Assembly: GCF_018130165.1 (NCBI RefSeq)
Contig: NZ_JAFCLZ010000005.1
Location: forward strand, 186,001 to 250,000
Direction of reading: 5' to 3'
Source: Bradyrhizobium sp. JYMT SZCCT0180
GTDB taxonomy: Bacteria; Pseudomonadota; Alphaproteobacteria; Rhizobiales; Xanthobacteraceae
Length of the DNA stretch: 64,000 nt
This document shows, in pieces, positions 45,237 through 53,912 of the stretch (position 1 is its first letter; every line of letters starts with the position of its first letter). The position numbers and the translations under genes are program-made. The notes under the pieces are model-generated. The model was not told the DNA's origin. It saw nothing but the letters and a program-made list of their open reading frames with translations, and did no database searches.

Positions 45237-45254
45237 GCTAACAGGGGAAACGCG

Positions 45255-45707
45255 ATGGCAAACCTCACTATCAACGGCAAATCAATCAATGTGGAAGTCG
45301 AGGACGACACCCCGCTGCTATGGGCGATCCGGGAGAATGTTGGACTGACCGGCACCAAATACGGCTGCGGCATTGCACAATGCGGGGCCTGCACGATCCA
45401 TATTGACGGGGTCGCGATGCGCTCCTGCGGCGTCACGGTCAGCGAAGCCGTCGGCAAGCAGATCACCACGATCGAAGGTCTGGCCGCCAGCGATGGCGCA
45501 CTGCACAAGGTGCAGCAGGCCTGGATCAAGAACGACGTGCCGCAGTGCGGCTATTGCCAGACCGGCATGATCATGGCGGTGGCGGCGCTGCTCAAGGACA
45601 AGCCGAAGCCGACCGACAAGGACATCGACGAGACCATCACCAATATTTGCCGCTGCGGCACCTTCCAACAGGTGCGCGAGGCAATCCACGCCGCCGCGAA
45701 CGCTTGA
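45255..45707 (+). CDS. iorA: Molybdenum hydroxylase small subunit, [2Fe-2S] (isoquinoline 1-oxidoreductase alpha-like)
   Basis: Iron-sulfur electron-transfer subunit of 150 residues. The plant-type [2Fe-2S] site is GCGIAQCGACTIHIDG plus an upstream cysteine region; the second, C-terminal cluster is in CGYCQTGMIMAVAAL and ICRCGTFQQVREAIHA. It passes electrons from the molybdopterin subunit encoded 10 bases downstream. Ribosome site CAGGGGA. The family oxidises N-heteroaromatics or aldehydes; the substrate here is unknown. Confidence 0.9.
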   Translation: MANLTINGKSINVEVEDDTPLLWAIRENVGLTGTKYGCGIAQCGACTIHIDGVAMRSCGVTVSEAVGKQITTIEGLAASDGALHKVQQAWIKNDVPQCGYCQTGMIMAVAALLKDKPKPTDKDIDETITNICRCGTFQQVREAIHAAANA

Positions 45708-45717
45708 GGGGGATGTC

Positions 45718-47910
45718 ATGAACAAGCACATCACACCTGCACTCAGCCGCCGCGCCTTCGTCATCGGCACCGCCGCTGCCGGCGCCGGCCTCGCGGTCGG
45801 TCTCGACATCCCCTTCGGTGGCCCCACCGTGGTCCGAGCCGCCGATGGATCGCCTGAGGTCAACGTCTGGGTGGTGATCCGCCCCGACGACACCGTCGTG
45901 ATCCGCATCGCCCGTTCGGAGATGGGACAGGGCACGCTCACCGGCCTTGCCCAGCTCGTCGCCGAAGAACTCGAATGCGACTGGTCGAAGGTCACCACCG
46001 AATATCCGACACCGGGTCAAAGTGTCGCACGCAAGCGGGCCTGGGGCGATTTCTCGACCGGCGGCAGCCGCGGCATCCGCACCTCGCAGGACTACGTCCG
46101 CAAGGGCGGCGCCACCGCGCGCATGATGCTGGTCCAGGCCGCGGCCAATGAGTGGACGGTGCCGGTTTCGGAATGCACCGCCGCCAACAGCACCATCACG
46201 CACACGCCGTCGGGCAAGAAGACGACCTACGGCAAGGTCGTGGAAGCCGCGGCCAAGCTGTCGCCTCCCGCCGATGCCGACGTCAAGCTGAAGGATCCGA
46301 AGGACTGGAAAATTGCCGGCAAGAGCGTGTTGCGGCTCGATACCGCCGACAAGACCACTGGCAAGATGATGTACGGCATCGACGTCAAGCTGCCGGGAAT
46401 GCTGAACGCCGCGCTGAAGGATTGCCCGGTCTTTGGCGGCAAGCTGAAGAGCTATGACGAAGCCAAAGTCATGGGCATGAAGGGCGTCAAGAAGGTGGTG
46501 CGGGTCAACGACTCCACCGTCGCCGTCGTCGCCGACACCTGGTGGCACGCCAAGACCGCACTCGACGCGCTGCCGATCGTCTGGGATGAAGGCGAGAACG
46601 CCAAGGTGTCGAGCGAATCGATCGCGAAGTGGCTGACCGAGGGTCTCGACAATTCGCAGCCCGCTTTCATCGGCAACCAGAACGGCGATGCCAAAGCCGC
46701 CATCGCCGGCGCCGCCAAGAAGATCGAGGCAGTGTACAACTATCCCTACCAGAACCACGCCGCGATGGAGCCGCTCAACGCCACCGCGCTTTACACGCCC
46801 GACAAGTGCGAGGTCTGGACCGGAACGCAGAACGGCGAAGCGGCATTCGCCGCGGTGATGGAAACCTCCGGCCTGCCTGCCGACAAATGCGAGGTTCACA
46901 AGCTGATCCTCGGCGGCGGCTTCGGCCGACGCGGCATGACCGACTATGTCCGGCAGGCCGTCTCTATCGCCAAGCAGATGCCGGGCACGCCGATCAAGCT
47001 GTTGTGGTCACGCGAAGACGACATGCAGCACGGCACCTATCATCCGGTCACCCAGTGCAAGCTGACCGGCGCCTTCGACAAGGACAACAACCTGACGGCG
47101 CTGCATGTCCGGATCTCCGGCCAATCCATCCTGTTCACCGTCCGCCCGGCGGCACTGGTCAACGGCATGGACACCGCGGCATTCCAGGGCCTCGCTCCCA
47201 CCGGCGACTGGGCGATCGGATACAGTTTTCCGAACCTGCTGGTCGAACATTCGATGCGCAACCCCCACGTCCCGCCGGGCTTCTGGCGCGGCGTCAACGT
47301 CAATCAGAACGCGATCTATCTCGAATGCTTCATAGACGAGCTGGCGCATTCGGTCGGCGAAGACCCGGTCGCGTTCAGGCGCAAGTTGATGGGCAAGCAT
47401 CCCAAGCACCTCGCCGTGCTGAATGCGGTGGCGGAAAAAGTCGGCTGGGACAAGCCGCCACCAAAGGGCGTCTACCGCGGCATCTGCCAGCACATGGGCT
47501 ACGGCAGCTACGTCGCCGGTGCTGCCGAAATCTCGGTGACCGACGGCAACAAGATCAAGGTACACCGCATCGTCGCGTCCACTGATCCTGGCCACGTCGT
47601 CAATCCGGCGCAGATCGAGCGCCAGATTGCAGGCTCGTTCGTCTATGGCCTGTCCGCGCTGTTCTACGGCAATTGCACCGTCAAGGACGGCCGCATTGAG
47701 CAATCCAACTTCGACACCTACAATTCGATGCGGATCGCGGAGATGCCGAAAGTGGAGTCGGTCATCGTGCCGAGTGGCGGCTTCTGGGGCGGCGTTGGCG
47801 AACCGACGATCTGCGTCGCGGCGCCCGCCGTGCTCAATGCGTATTTCGCGGCAACGGGAAAGCGCATCCGCTCGGTGCCGCTGAAGGATCAGGACATCAG
47901 CTTCGCCTGA
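45718..47910 (+). CDS. iorB: Molybdopterin-binding hydroxylase large subunit (isoquinoline 1-oxidoreductase beta-like)
   Basis: Catalytic subunit of 730 residues, exported by a Tat signal (SRRAFVIGTAAAGAGLAVG). Family signatures include RSEMGQGTLTGLAQLVAEEL near the start, the mid-protein GGGFGRRGMTDYVRQAV and late GGFWGGVGEPTICVAAPAV, which holds the catalytic glutamate of the xanthine-oxidase superfamily. It acts in the periplasm with the [2Fe-2S] subunit and passes electrons to a cytochrome, possibly the neighbouring one at 47970. A hairpin separates it from the fcc/sox genes. Confidence 0.9.
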   Translation: MNKHITPALSRRAFVIGTAAAGAGLAVGLDIPFGGPTVVRAADGSPEVNVWVVIRPDDTVVIRIARSEMGQGTLTGLAQLVAEELECDWSKVTTEYPTPGQSVARKRAWGDFSTGGSRGIRTSQDYVRKGGATARMMLVQAAANEWTVPVSECTAANSTITHTPSGKKTTYGKVVEAAAKLSPPADADVKLKDPKDWKIAGKSVLRLDTADKTTGKMMYGIDVKLPGMLNAALKDCPVFGGKLKSYDEAKVMGMKGVKKVVRVNDSTVAVVADTWWHAKTALDALPIVWDEGENAKVSSESIAKWLTEGLDNSQPAFIGNQNGDAKAAIAGAAKKIEAVYNYPYQNHAAMEPLNATALYTPDKCEVWTGTQNGEAAFAAVMETSGLPADKCEVHKLILGGGFGRRGMTDYVRQAVSIAKQMPGTPIKLLWSREDDMQHGTYHPVTQCKLTGAFDKDNNLTALHVRISGQSILFTVRPAALVNGMDTAAFQGLAPTGDWAIGYSFPNLLVEHSMRNPHVPPGFWRGVNVNQNAIYLECFIDELAHSVGEDPVAFRRKLMGKHPKHLAVLNAVAEKVGWDKPPPKGVYRGICQHMGYGSYVAGAAEISVTDGNKIKVHRIVASTDPGHVVNPAQIERQIAGSFVYGLSALFYGNCTVKDGRIEQSNFDTYNSMRIAEMPKVESVIVPSGGFWGGVGEPTICVAAPAVLNAYFAATGKRIRSVPLKDQDISFA

Positions 47911-47917
47911 CAACGCG

Positions 47918-47943
47918 GGCGGCGGCCTTCACCGGTCGCCGCC
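47918..47943. terminator. Terminator-like hairpin between iorB and fccA
   Basis: GC-rich inverted repeat of about 10 base pairs (GGCGGCGG arm, one G-T wobble) with a TTCACC loop, 8 bases after the iorB stop, followed by CCACCCACCTTTTC. It suggests the Ior and Fcc/Sox genes are separate units or only partly read through. Confidence 0.6.
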
Positions 47944-47969
47944 CCACCCACCTTTTCGGATGTCAACCG

Positions 47970-48266
47970 ATGAAAGCGTTTTGCGTTGCCATTGGAATTG
48001 CAACCGCTGTGGCATGGAGTTCGCCGCTGCTGGCGGCGTCCATCCCCCCGCCTGGTGCTGCGGCCTGTTCCGGCTGCCATGCTGCAGGAACCGTGCCGGC
48101 CTCGCCGGTTTCGCGGCTGTATGGCCGTGACGCCGGCGACATCATGACCGCGATGACGGGCTTCCGCGACGGTTCGCTTCCCGCCACGGTGATGACCCGC
48201 ATCGCCAAAGGCTTCTCCGACGACGAGTTGCGCGCGATCGCGGCGTGGCTCGCGGCACAGAAGTAA
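47970..48266 (+). CDS. fccA: Monoheme c-type cytochrome, FccA-like (sulfide dehydrogenase cytochrome subunit)
   Basis: Periplasmic cytochrome of 98 residues with a signal peptide ([20 protein letters not shown]) and one heme motif CSGCH near residue 33. The C-terminal [14 protein letters not shown] helix is the class I cytochrome ending. Immediately upstream of the FccB-like flavoprotein, the short monoheme form matches Chlorobium FccA more than the diheme form of Allochromatium. It accepts electrons from FccB, or also from the Mo hydroxylase (inference). Confidence 0.85.
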   Translation: MKAFCVAIGIATAVAWSSPLLAASIPPPGAAACSGCHAAGTVPASPVSRLYGRDAGDIMTAMTGFRDGSLPATVMTRIAKGFSDDELRAIAAWLAAQK

Positions 48267-48276
48267 GGGGGCCTCC

Positions 48277-49557
48277 ATGGGCATCAACCATCGCATGAGC
48301 CGGCGGGAATTCGTTGGCGCCGGTGCTGCCACAGTGACGGCGCTGGCGTTTCCGCTGCCCGCATTCGCACAAGCCGCGGCGCGCGTCGTCGTGATCGGCG
48401 GCGGCTTCGGCGGCGCGAGTTGCGCCCGCGCCCTGAAACAGATCGAGCCGAAACTGCAGGTCACGCTGGTCGAGCCGAACCGGACCTTCACCGCCTGCCC
48501 GTTCAGCAACAACGTGATCGCCGGACTGCGTTCGCTCGAGGAACAGCAATTCGGCTATGACAAGATCGCCGCCGGCGGCGTCACCGTGGCGGCGCAGGCA
48601 GCAACAGCGATCGATGCCAAGGCGCGCACCGTTGGGCTCGCCGACGGCACGTCACTCGCCTACGACCGGCTGGTGCTGTCTCCCGGCGTCGATCTGCGTT
48701 TCGAAGCGCTGCCGGGCTACGACGAAGCCGCCGCTGCAAAGATGCCGCACGCCTGGAAAGCCGGCGAGCAGACGCTGCTGCTGCGCAAGCAACTCGAAGC
48801 CATGGACGATGGCGGCCTCGTCGTGATCGCCGTGCCCGCCAATCCGTTCCGCTGCCCGCCGGGGCCTTACGAACGCGCCTGTCTGATTGCGCACTATCTG
48901 AAAACCAAGAAGCCGCGTTCGAAGCTGATCATCCTCGACGCCAAGGACACCTTCTCCAAGCAGCGCCTGTTCCAGAACGCCTGGAAGGAACTCTATCCGG
49001 GAATGATCGAATGGGTGTCGCTGTCACAGGGCGGCAAGGTGAACTCCGTCGACCCGGCGACCAACACGCTGATTACCGATTTCGGCAACCACACCGCGCA
49101 GGTGGCAAACGTCATTCCGCCGCAGCGCGCCGGACGCATCGCCACGTCAGCCGGCGCGACCGACAATACCGGCTGGTGCGCGATCGATCCCGTCACTTTC
49201 GAATCCAAATCGGCGCCGAACATCCACGTCATCGGCGACGCCTGTATTGCCGGCTCGATGCCGAAATCCGCGTTCTCCGCGAATTCCCAGGCCAAGGCTT
49301 GCGCGAGCGCGGTTGCGACGCTGATCGCGGGCCGGACGCCCGAGGCGCCGAAGCTGATCAACACCTGCTACAGCCTGGCGGCCCCCGGCTACGGCTTCTC
49401 GGTCGCCGGCGTCTACCAGCCGAAGAACGGGCTGTTCGCCGACGTCGAAGGCGCTGGCGGCGTCAGTCCGGCGGATGTGCCGCGCGATTTCCGCGCGCGC
49501 GAGGCCGACTATGCGAATTCCTGGTTCGCGACCATCACGGCGGAAGTCTTTGGCTAG
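48277..49557 (+). CDS. fccB: Flavocytochrome c sulfide dehydrogenase flavoprotein (FccB/SoxF)
   Basis: Tat-exported flavoprotein of 426 residues that oxidises sulfide and passes electrons to cytochrome. The FAD motif is [18 protein letters not shown]. The flavin-linking cysteine is probably Cys74 in FTACPFSNN, and the redox cysteine pair is Cys193 ([11 protein letters not shown]) and Cys364 ([15 protein letters not shown]). The RBS AGGGGG and ATG at 48277 fit. It is 10 bases after fccA and just before soxX, so the three form one unit. Confidence 0.92.
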   Translation: MGINHRMSRREFVGAGAATVTALAFPLPAFAQAAARVVVIGGGFGGASCARALKQIEPKLQVTLVEPNRTFTACPFSNNVIAGLRSLEEQQFGYDKIAAGGVTVAAQAATAIDAKARTVGLADGTSLAYDRLVLSPGVDLRFEALPGYDEAAAAKMPHAWKAGEQTLLLRKQLEAMDDGGLVVIAVPANPFRCPPGPYERACLIAHYLKTKKPRSKLIILDAKDTFSKQRLFQNAWKELYPGMIEWVSLSQGGKVNSVDPATNTLITDFGNHTAQVANVIPPQRAGRIATSAGATDNTGWCAIDPVTFESKSAPNIHVIGDACIAGSMPKSAFSANSQAKACASAVATLIAGRTPEAPKLINTCYSLAAPGYGFSVAGVYQPKNGLFADVEGAGGVSPADVPRDFRAREADYANSWFATITAEVFG

Positions 49558-49564
49558 GCTTCGC

Positions 49565-50002
49565 ATGTCGGGACCGATCCTTGCGGGCGCACTGCTCGCT
49601 TTGCCCGGCCTCGGTGCCGCGCAGGAGTTGCGTCGCTATGACGTGACCGGCGATGCCATCGCGAAGTCGCTGACCGGCGCGCCCGGCGATCCCGCGCGTG
49701 GACGGACGACCCTCCTCAATCGCCAAAGCACCTGCATCCTCTGCCACAACGGGCCGTTTCCGGAAGAGAAGTTTCAGGGCGATCTGGCCCCCAACCTCGC
49801 CGGCTCCGGCAGCCGCTGGTCGGAGGGACAGTTGCGGCTGCGGCTGGTGGACGCGAGCCGCCTCAATGAAGCGACGATCATGCCGTCTTATTATCGCGTG
49901 GACGACCTGCATCGCGTTGGTCCGGCGTGGCGCGGCAAGCCGATCCTGTCGGCGGAACAGATCGAAGATATCGTGGCTTATCTGGTGACGCTGCGCGAAT
50001 AG
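49565..50002 (+). CDS. soxX: Sox system c-type cytochrome SoxX
   Basis: Monoheme periplasmic cytochrome of 145 residues with a signal peptide (MSGPILAGALLALPGLGAAQ). The heme motif is CILCHNGPFPEE (Cys57, Cys60, His61) and the distal methionine is Met106 in MPSYYRV, both as in SoxX. It partners SoxA to attach sulfur to the SoxY carrier. The ATG at 49565 starts 5 bases beyond the fccB stop. It begins the soxXYZA block. Confidence 0.92.
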   Translation: MSGPILAGALLALPGLGAAQELRRYDVTGDAIAKSLTGAPGDPARGRTTLLNRQSTCILCHNGPFPEEKFQGDLAPNLAGSGSRWSEGQLRLRLVDASRLNEATIMPSYYRVDDLHRVGPAWRGKPILSAEQIEDIVAYLVTLRE

Positions 50003-50011
50003 GAAGTGACG

Positions 50012-50488
50012 ATGCAACACAAGGATTCCACACGCCGCCAGTTCCTCGGCCTCGCCGGTGGCGCGGCCGTGCTCGGCGCCGTCCCGATCGTGACGATAAG
50101 GCCGAGCGAAGCGACGCCCGCCGAACTCGCATCCGCGATCCGCAGCGTCACCAATGGCGCGCAAGTGCGCACCGGCAAGGTCAAGCTCGACGTGCCGCCG
50201 CTGGTCGAGAACGGCAACACCGTGCCGCTGACCGTCAACGTCGCGAGCCCGATGGCGCCGGAGGATCACGTCCGCAGCATCCACATCTTCAACGAGAAGA
50301 ACCCGCAGCCCAATATCGGCAACTTCCATCTCGGCCCGCATTCCGGCCGCGCGCAGGTGTCCACGCGCATCCGCCTTGCCGACAGCCAGAAGATCGTCGC
50401 CATCGCGCGGTTGTCCGACGGCTCGTTCTGGTCGGCCACCGCCGACGTCGTGGTGACGCTGGCGGCCTGCACTGATGAGGTGATCTGA
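50012..50488 (+). CDS. soxY: Sulfur carrier protein SoxY with non-standard C-terminus
   Basis: Tat-exported carrier of 158 residues (STRRQFLGLAGGAAVLGA). The Ig-like body is typical of SoxY. The usual carrier tail GGCGG is replaced: Cys153 lies in LAACTDEVI, so the cysteine is conserved with alanines before it and a five-residue tail after it. The cysteine must still carry sulfur intermediates for the pathway to work. The ATG at 50012 follows AGGAAG; soxZ starts within its stop codon. Confidence 0.85.
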   Translation: MQHKDSTRRQFLGLAGGAAVLGAVPIVTIRPSEATPAELASAIRSVTNGAQVRTGKVKLDVPPLVENGNTVPLTVNVASPMAPEDHVRSIHIFNEKNPQPNIGNFHLGPHSGRAQVSTRIRLADSQKIVAIARLSDGSFWSATADVVVTLAACTDEVI

Positions 50489-50808
50489 TGACCTCCGCGC
50501 TGATCAACGTTCCCGCCAAGGCCAAACGCGGCGACATCATCGAGATCAAGACGCTGATGTCGCACATCATGGAAACCGGCTATCGGCATACCGCCACCGG
50601 CGAGGTGGTGCCGCGCGACATCATCACGAGCTTTGCATGCCGCTATAACGGCACCGAGATTTTTCGCGCCGATCTGTTTCCCGCGATCGCCGCCAACCCG
50701 TTCATCACCTTCTTCACCACGGCAACCGCGAGCGGCAAGTTCGAGTTCGAATGGATCGGCGATAACGGCTTTTCCGAAACCGCGTCGGCCTCGATAACAG
50801 TCGAATGA
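50488..50808 (+). CDS. soxZ: Sulfur oxidation protein SoxZ
   Basis: Ig-fold partner of SoxY, 106 residues. SoxZ marks are IEIKTLMSHIMETGYRH and the GEVVPRDIITSFACRYNGTE region. The start overlaps the soxY stop and its end overlaps soxA by four bases, giving a tightly coupled operon. SoxYZ forms the heterodimer that presents the carrier cysteine. Confidence 0.94.
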   Translation: MTSALINVPAKAKRGDIIEIKTLMSHIMETGYRHTATGEVVPRDIITSFACRYNGTEIFRADLFPAIAANPFITFFTTATASGKFEFEWIGDNGFSETASASITVE

Positions 50809-51578
50809 GATTGGCCGGCCTCATCGCCCTGTCTGCCCTGCTCGCGGTGGACGCCGCCGGCGCTGAAATTCCGCAAGCAGAACGCCGTTCCGGCTATAGC
50901 TTCATGGCGCCGGATACCAGGGCGATGCAGGACGACGACACGACAAATCCCGGCATGCTGTGGGTACTCGACGGCGAGAAATTGTGGGCGCGCAGAACGG
51001 GCGTTACAAACAAGGCCTGCGCCGATTGCCATCAGGACGCGCGCGCGAGCATGAAGGGCGTCGCGGCGCATTATCCCGCCTACGACAAGGCGCTCGGCCG
51101 TCCCGTCGATCTCGAGCAGCGCATCAATCTGTGCCGAACCGATCAACAGCAGGCGACGCCGCTTCCTTACGAGAGCCGCGAATTGCTGGCGCTGACCGCT
51201 TTTGTCGCGCAGCAATCGCGCGGCGCCGCGATCGAGCCCGGCAGCGATCCACAACTGGCGCCGTTCGTCGCCAAGGGGCGTGAATTGTTCATGCAGCGGC
51301 AGGGCCAGCTCAATCTCGGCTGCACCAATTGCCACGATGAGAATTGGGATAAACGCCTGGCCGGATCGGCGATCACGCAAGGACACCCGACGGGTTACCC
51401 GCTTTATCGGCTGGAGTGGCAATCGCTGGGATCGCTGCAGCGCCGGCTGCGCGCCTGCATGACGGGCATCCGCGCACAAGCCTATGATTACGGCGCGCCG
51501 GAACTGGTCGAGCTGGAGCTGTATCTGATGTCGCGGGCCAAGGGCATGCGGCTGGAAGCGCCGGCCATTCGACCCTAG
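50805..51578 (+). CDS. soxA: Sox system diheme cytochrome SoxA
   Basis: Periplasmic cytochrome of 257 residues with a signal peptide (MRLAGLIALSALLAVDAAGA). Heme motifs are CADCH (Cys72, Cys75, His76) and CTNCH (Cys173, Cys176, His177). The active-site persulfide cysteine is Cys218 in RLRACMTGIRA. With SoxX it oxidatively links a sulfur substrate to SoxY. Last gene of the block; no soxB, soxC or soxD follows in the window. Confidence 0.94.
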   Translation: MRLAGLIALSALLAVDAAGAEIPQAERRSGYSFMAPDTRAMQDDDTTNPGMLWVLDGEKLWARRTGVTNKACADCHQDARASMKGVAAHYPAYDKALGRPVDLEQRINLCRTDQQQATPLPYESRELLALTAFVAQQSRGAAIEPGSDPQLAPFVAKGRELFMQRQGQLNLGCTNCHDENWDKRLAGSAITQGHPTGYPLYRLEWQSLGSLQRRLRACMTGIRAQAYDYGAPELVELELYLMSRAKGMRLEAPAIRP

Positions 51579-51581
51579 TCA

Positions 51582-51599
51582 TGGGCCCCCAGGGGCCCA
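51582..51599. terminator. Hairpin after soxA
   Basis: TGGGCCC with GGGCCCA arms around CCAG, three bases past the soxA stop and before the convergent fpr gene. Confidence 0.55.
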
Positions 51600-51663
51600 G
51601 ACACAAAAATCGCGAAAACAACCCCATGCAAAGAAAGGATGGGCCCGGCCTCGCGGTCCTCGG

Positions 51664-52437
51664 TTACCGCTCCGCGAACGCTTTCTCGACCACGAACTGC
51701 GCCGCCTCGCCGTGATTGCCTTCGACAAAGCCTTTGCCGCCCAGCAGCGTGCGGGTGTCGGCGACCAGCGCCGGGCTGCCGCAGATCATGACGCGGTCAT
51801 GCGCGGCCTCGAGCGGGGCAAGCCCGATATCCGCAAACAGCTTGCCGGAATTGATCAGGTCGGTGATGCGGCCGCGGTTGTGGAAGGGATCGCGCGTCAC
51901 CGTCGGATAATAAATCAGCTGGTTGCGCACGAGTTCGCCGATCAGCTCATCGTTCGGCAGTTCCTTGGTGATCATCTCACCATAGGCCAGCTCGGCGACG
52001 CGGCGGCAGCCGTGCAGCAGCACCACCTTCTCGAAGCGCTCATAGGTTTCGGGATCCTTGATCACGCTGAGGAACGGGGCAAGCCCGGTGCCGGTGCCGA
52101 TCAAATACAGGTTGCGGCCGTCCTGCAGGTTGTCGATCACCAGCGTGCCGGTGGCCTTGCGGCTGACGATGATCTCGTCGCCTTCCTTCAGATGCTGGAG
52201 GCGCGAAGTCAGCGGCCCGTCCGGCACCTTGATCGAGAAGAATTCGAGCCGGTCTTCATAATTGGCGCTGGCGACGCTGTAGGCGCGCAGCAGCGGCTTC
52301 TCGCCGACCTTCAGCCCGATCATGGTGAACTCGCCGTTGCGAAAACGGAACGAGGGGTCGCGCGTGGTGGTGAATGAGAACAGCGTGTCGGTCCAGTGAT
52401 GGACGCTGAGAACGCTTTCCTGATTGAAATTGCTCAT
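51664..52437 (-). CDS. fpr: Ferredoxin-NADP reductase
   Basis: Flavoprotein of 257 residues moving electrons between NADPH and ferredoxin or flavodoxin. The FAD motif is LLRAYSVASANYED and the NADP-binding region is LIGTGTGLAPFLSVI, with the C-terminal VEKAFAER tail of bacterial Fpr. Start at 52437. It diverges from the enamidase-like gene across a double palindrome, which suggests joint regulation, perhaps to supply electrons for an oxygenase. Confidence 0.93.
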   Translation of the reverse strand: MSNFNQESVLSVHHWTDTLFSFTTTRDPSFRFRNGEFTMIGLKVGEKPLLRAYSVASANYEDRLEFFSIKVPDGPLTSRLQHLKEGDEIIVSRKATGTLVIDNLQDGRNLYLIGTGTGLAPFLSVIKDPETYERFEKVVLLHGCRRVAELAYGEMITKELPNDELIGELVRNQLIYYPTVTRDPFHNRGRITDLINSGKLFADIGLAPLEAAHDRVMICGSPALVADTRTLLGGKGFVEGNHGEAAQFVVEKAFAER

Positions 52438-52475
52438 CTTTCGATCCGATTGGAGGCAGATTGCGTCGGCAAAAT

Positions 52476-52505
52476 CATTCGTATACGATCATTCGTATAC
52501 GAATG
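52476..52505. promoter_or_regulatory. Tandem operator sites between fpr and the amidohydrolase
   Basis: CATTCGTATACGAATG at 52490-52505 is a perfect 16-base palindrome. A second copy of its left 12 bases, CATTCGTATACG, lies at 52476-52487. A TCGTATACGA core resembles GntR/FadR-type or TetR-type operators. The cognate regulator is not in the window. Confidence 0.65.
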
Positions 52506-52589
52506 AATAATCCTTCTTGATCCCGCCGTCAAGCCGCGGGCAAGATGGCCGGCGACGCCCCGAAGGCATTGAACAACAAGGAAAATCCG

Positions 52590-53789
52590 ATGGCGCACGA
52601 CGCACCCCAGGCAAGCGGCCCGAGCAAGCTGGTGATCCGCAATATCGGGCTGCTGCTGTCGGGGATGCTGGAAAAGCCGATCCTGGACGCCGACACCATC
52701 GTGGCCGAGAACGGCAAAATCACCGCCATCGGCCGCCTCAAGGACGTCGACACCGAGGGCGCCACGACTGTCGTCAACGCCAACGGCACCACGGTGGCTC
52801 CCGGGCTGATCGACAGCCACGTGCATCCCGTCGCCGGCGACTGGACGCCGCGGCAGAACCAGATGGGCTGGATCGACAGTTACCTGCATGGCGGCGTCAC
52901 CACGATGATATCCGCCGGTGAAGTGCATATGCCCGGCCGTCCCCGCGACGTCGTCGGCGTCAAGGCGATGGCGATTTTCGCACAGCGCGCGTTCTGGACG
53001 CTGCGGCCCGGCGGCGTGAAGATCCATGCCGGCGCGCCCGTGATCGAAAACGAAATGGTCGAGGACGATTTCAAGGAGCTCGCCGCGGCCGGCGTCAAGC
53101 TGCTCGGCGAAGTCGGCCTCGGTGGCGTCAAGGACGGCCCGACTGCACGCAAGATGGTGGGATGGGCGCGAAAATACGGCATCCAGAGCACCATCCACAC
53201 CGGCGGACCTTCGATCCCCGGCTCCGGCCTGATCGACAAGGACGTGGTGCTGGAAGCCGACACCGATGTGGTCGGCCACATCAATGGCGGCCACACGGCG
53301 CTACCCGACGATCAGATCCGCTGCATCTGCGAGGGCTGCAAGCGCGGCCTGGAGCTGGTTCACAACGGCAATGAACGCTCGGCGCTGTTTACCTTGCGCA
53401 CCGCGCGCGAGATGGGTGACCTGCACCGCGTCATCCTCGGCACCGACGCGCCGGCCGGCTCCGGCGTACAGCCGCTCGGCATCTTGCGCATGGTGTCGCT
53501 GCTGTCCTCGCTCGGCGAACTGCCGGCCGAAATCGCCTTCTGCCTCGCCACCGGCAACACCGCCCGCATGCGCGCGCTCGACTGCGGCCTGATCGAGGTC
53601 GGCCGCTCCGCCGATTTCGTCATCATGGACATGGCGCAGCACTCGCCGGGCAAGAGCCTTTTGCACAGCGTGCAGCTCGGCGACCTGCCCGGCATCGGCA
53701 TGACCATCATCGACGGCATCGTCCGCACCCAGCGCAGCCGCAACACGCCGCCTGCGACACGGCTGCCGGAGATTGTTGTCGGGCATTGA
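52590..53789 (+). CDS. Enamidase-like amidohydrolase
   Basis: Metal-dependent hydrolase of 399 residues in the amidohydrolase superfamily. The metal site start is GLIDSHVHP near residue 90, with LGTDAPAGSG later. The N-terminus (KLVIRNIGLLLSGMLEKPIL) closely follows enamidase of the anaerobic nicotinate pathway. The ATG at 52590 follows AAGGA and is preferred over the upstream one at 52545. It may open a cyclic amide or imine ring, perhaps downstream of a heterocycle hydroxylase such as the Ior-type enzyme; the pairing is inference. Confidence 0.85.
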   Translation: MAHDAPQASGPSKLVIRNIGLLLSGMLEKPILDADTIVAENGKITAIGRLKDVDTEGATTVVNANGTTVAPGLIDSHVHPVAGDWTPRQNQMGWIDSYLHGGVTTMISAGEVHMPGRPRDVVGVKAMAIFAQRAFWTLRPGGVKIHAGAPVIENEMVEDDFKELAAAGVKLLGEVGLGGVKDGPTARKMVGWARKYGIQSTIHTGGPSIPGSGLIDKDVVLEADTDVVGHINGGHTALPDDQIRCICEGCKRGLELVHNGNERSALFTLRTAREMGDLHRVILGTDAPAGSGVQPLGILRMVSLLSSLGELPAEIAFCLATGNTARMRALDCGLIEVGRSADFVIMDMAQHSPGKSLLHSVQLGDLPGIGMTIIDGIVRTQRSRNTPPATRLPEIVVGH

Positions 53790-53912
53790 CGGGAATGGAG
53801 AGGCGCGTCGCGCCAACTTTTATGATTTCACCTCCAAAGCCATGAACGAGTTGCCGGCCGGCCACGTCAAATGCGGACGGCCTGCAGCGCCGTCCGAGCT
53901 TTCGAGGGACAT

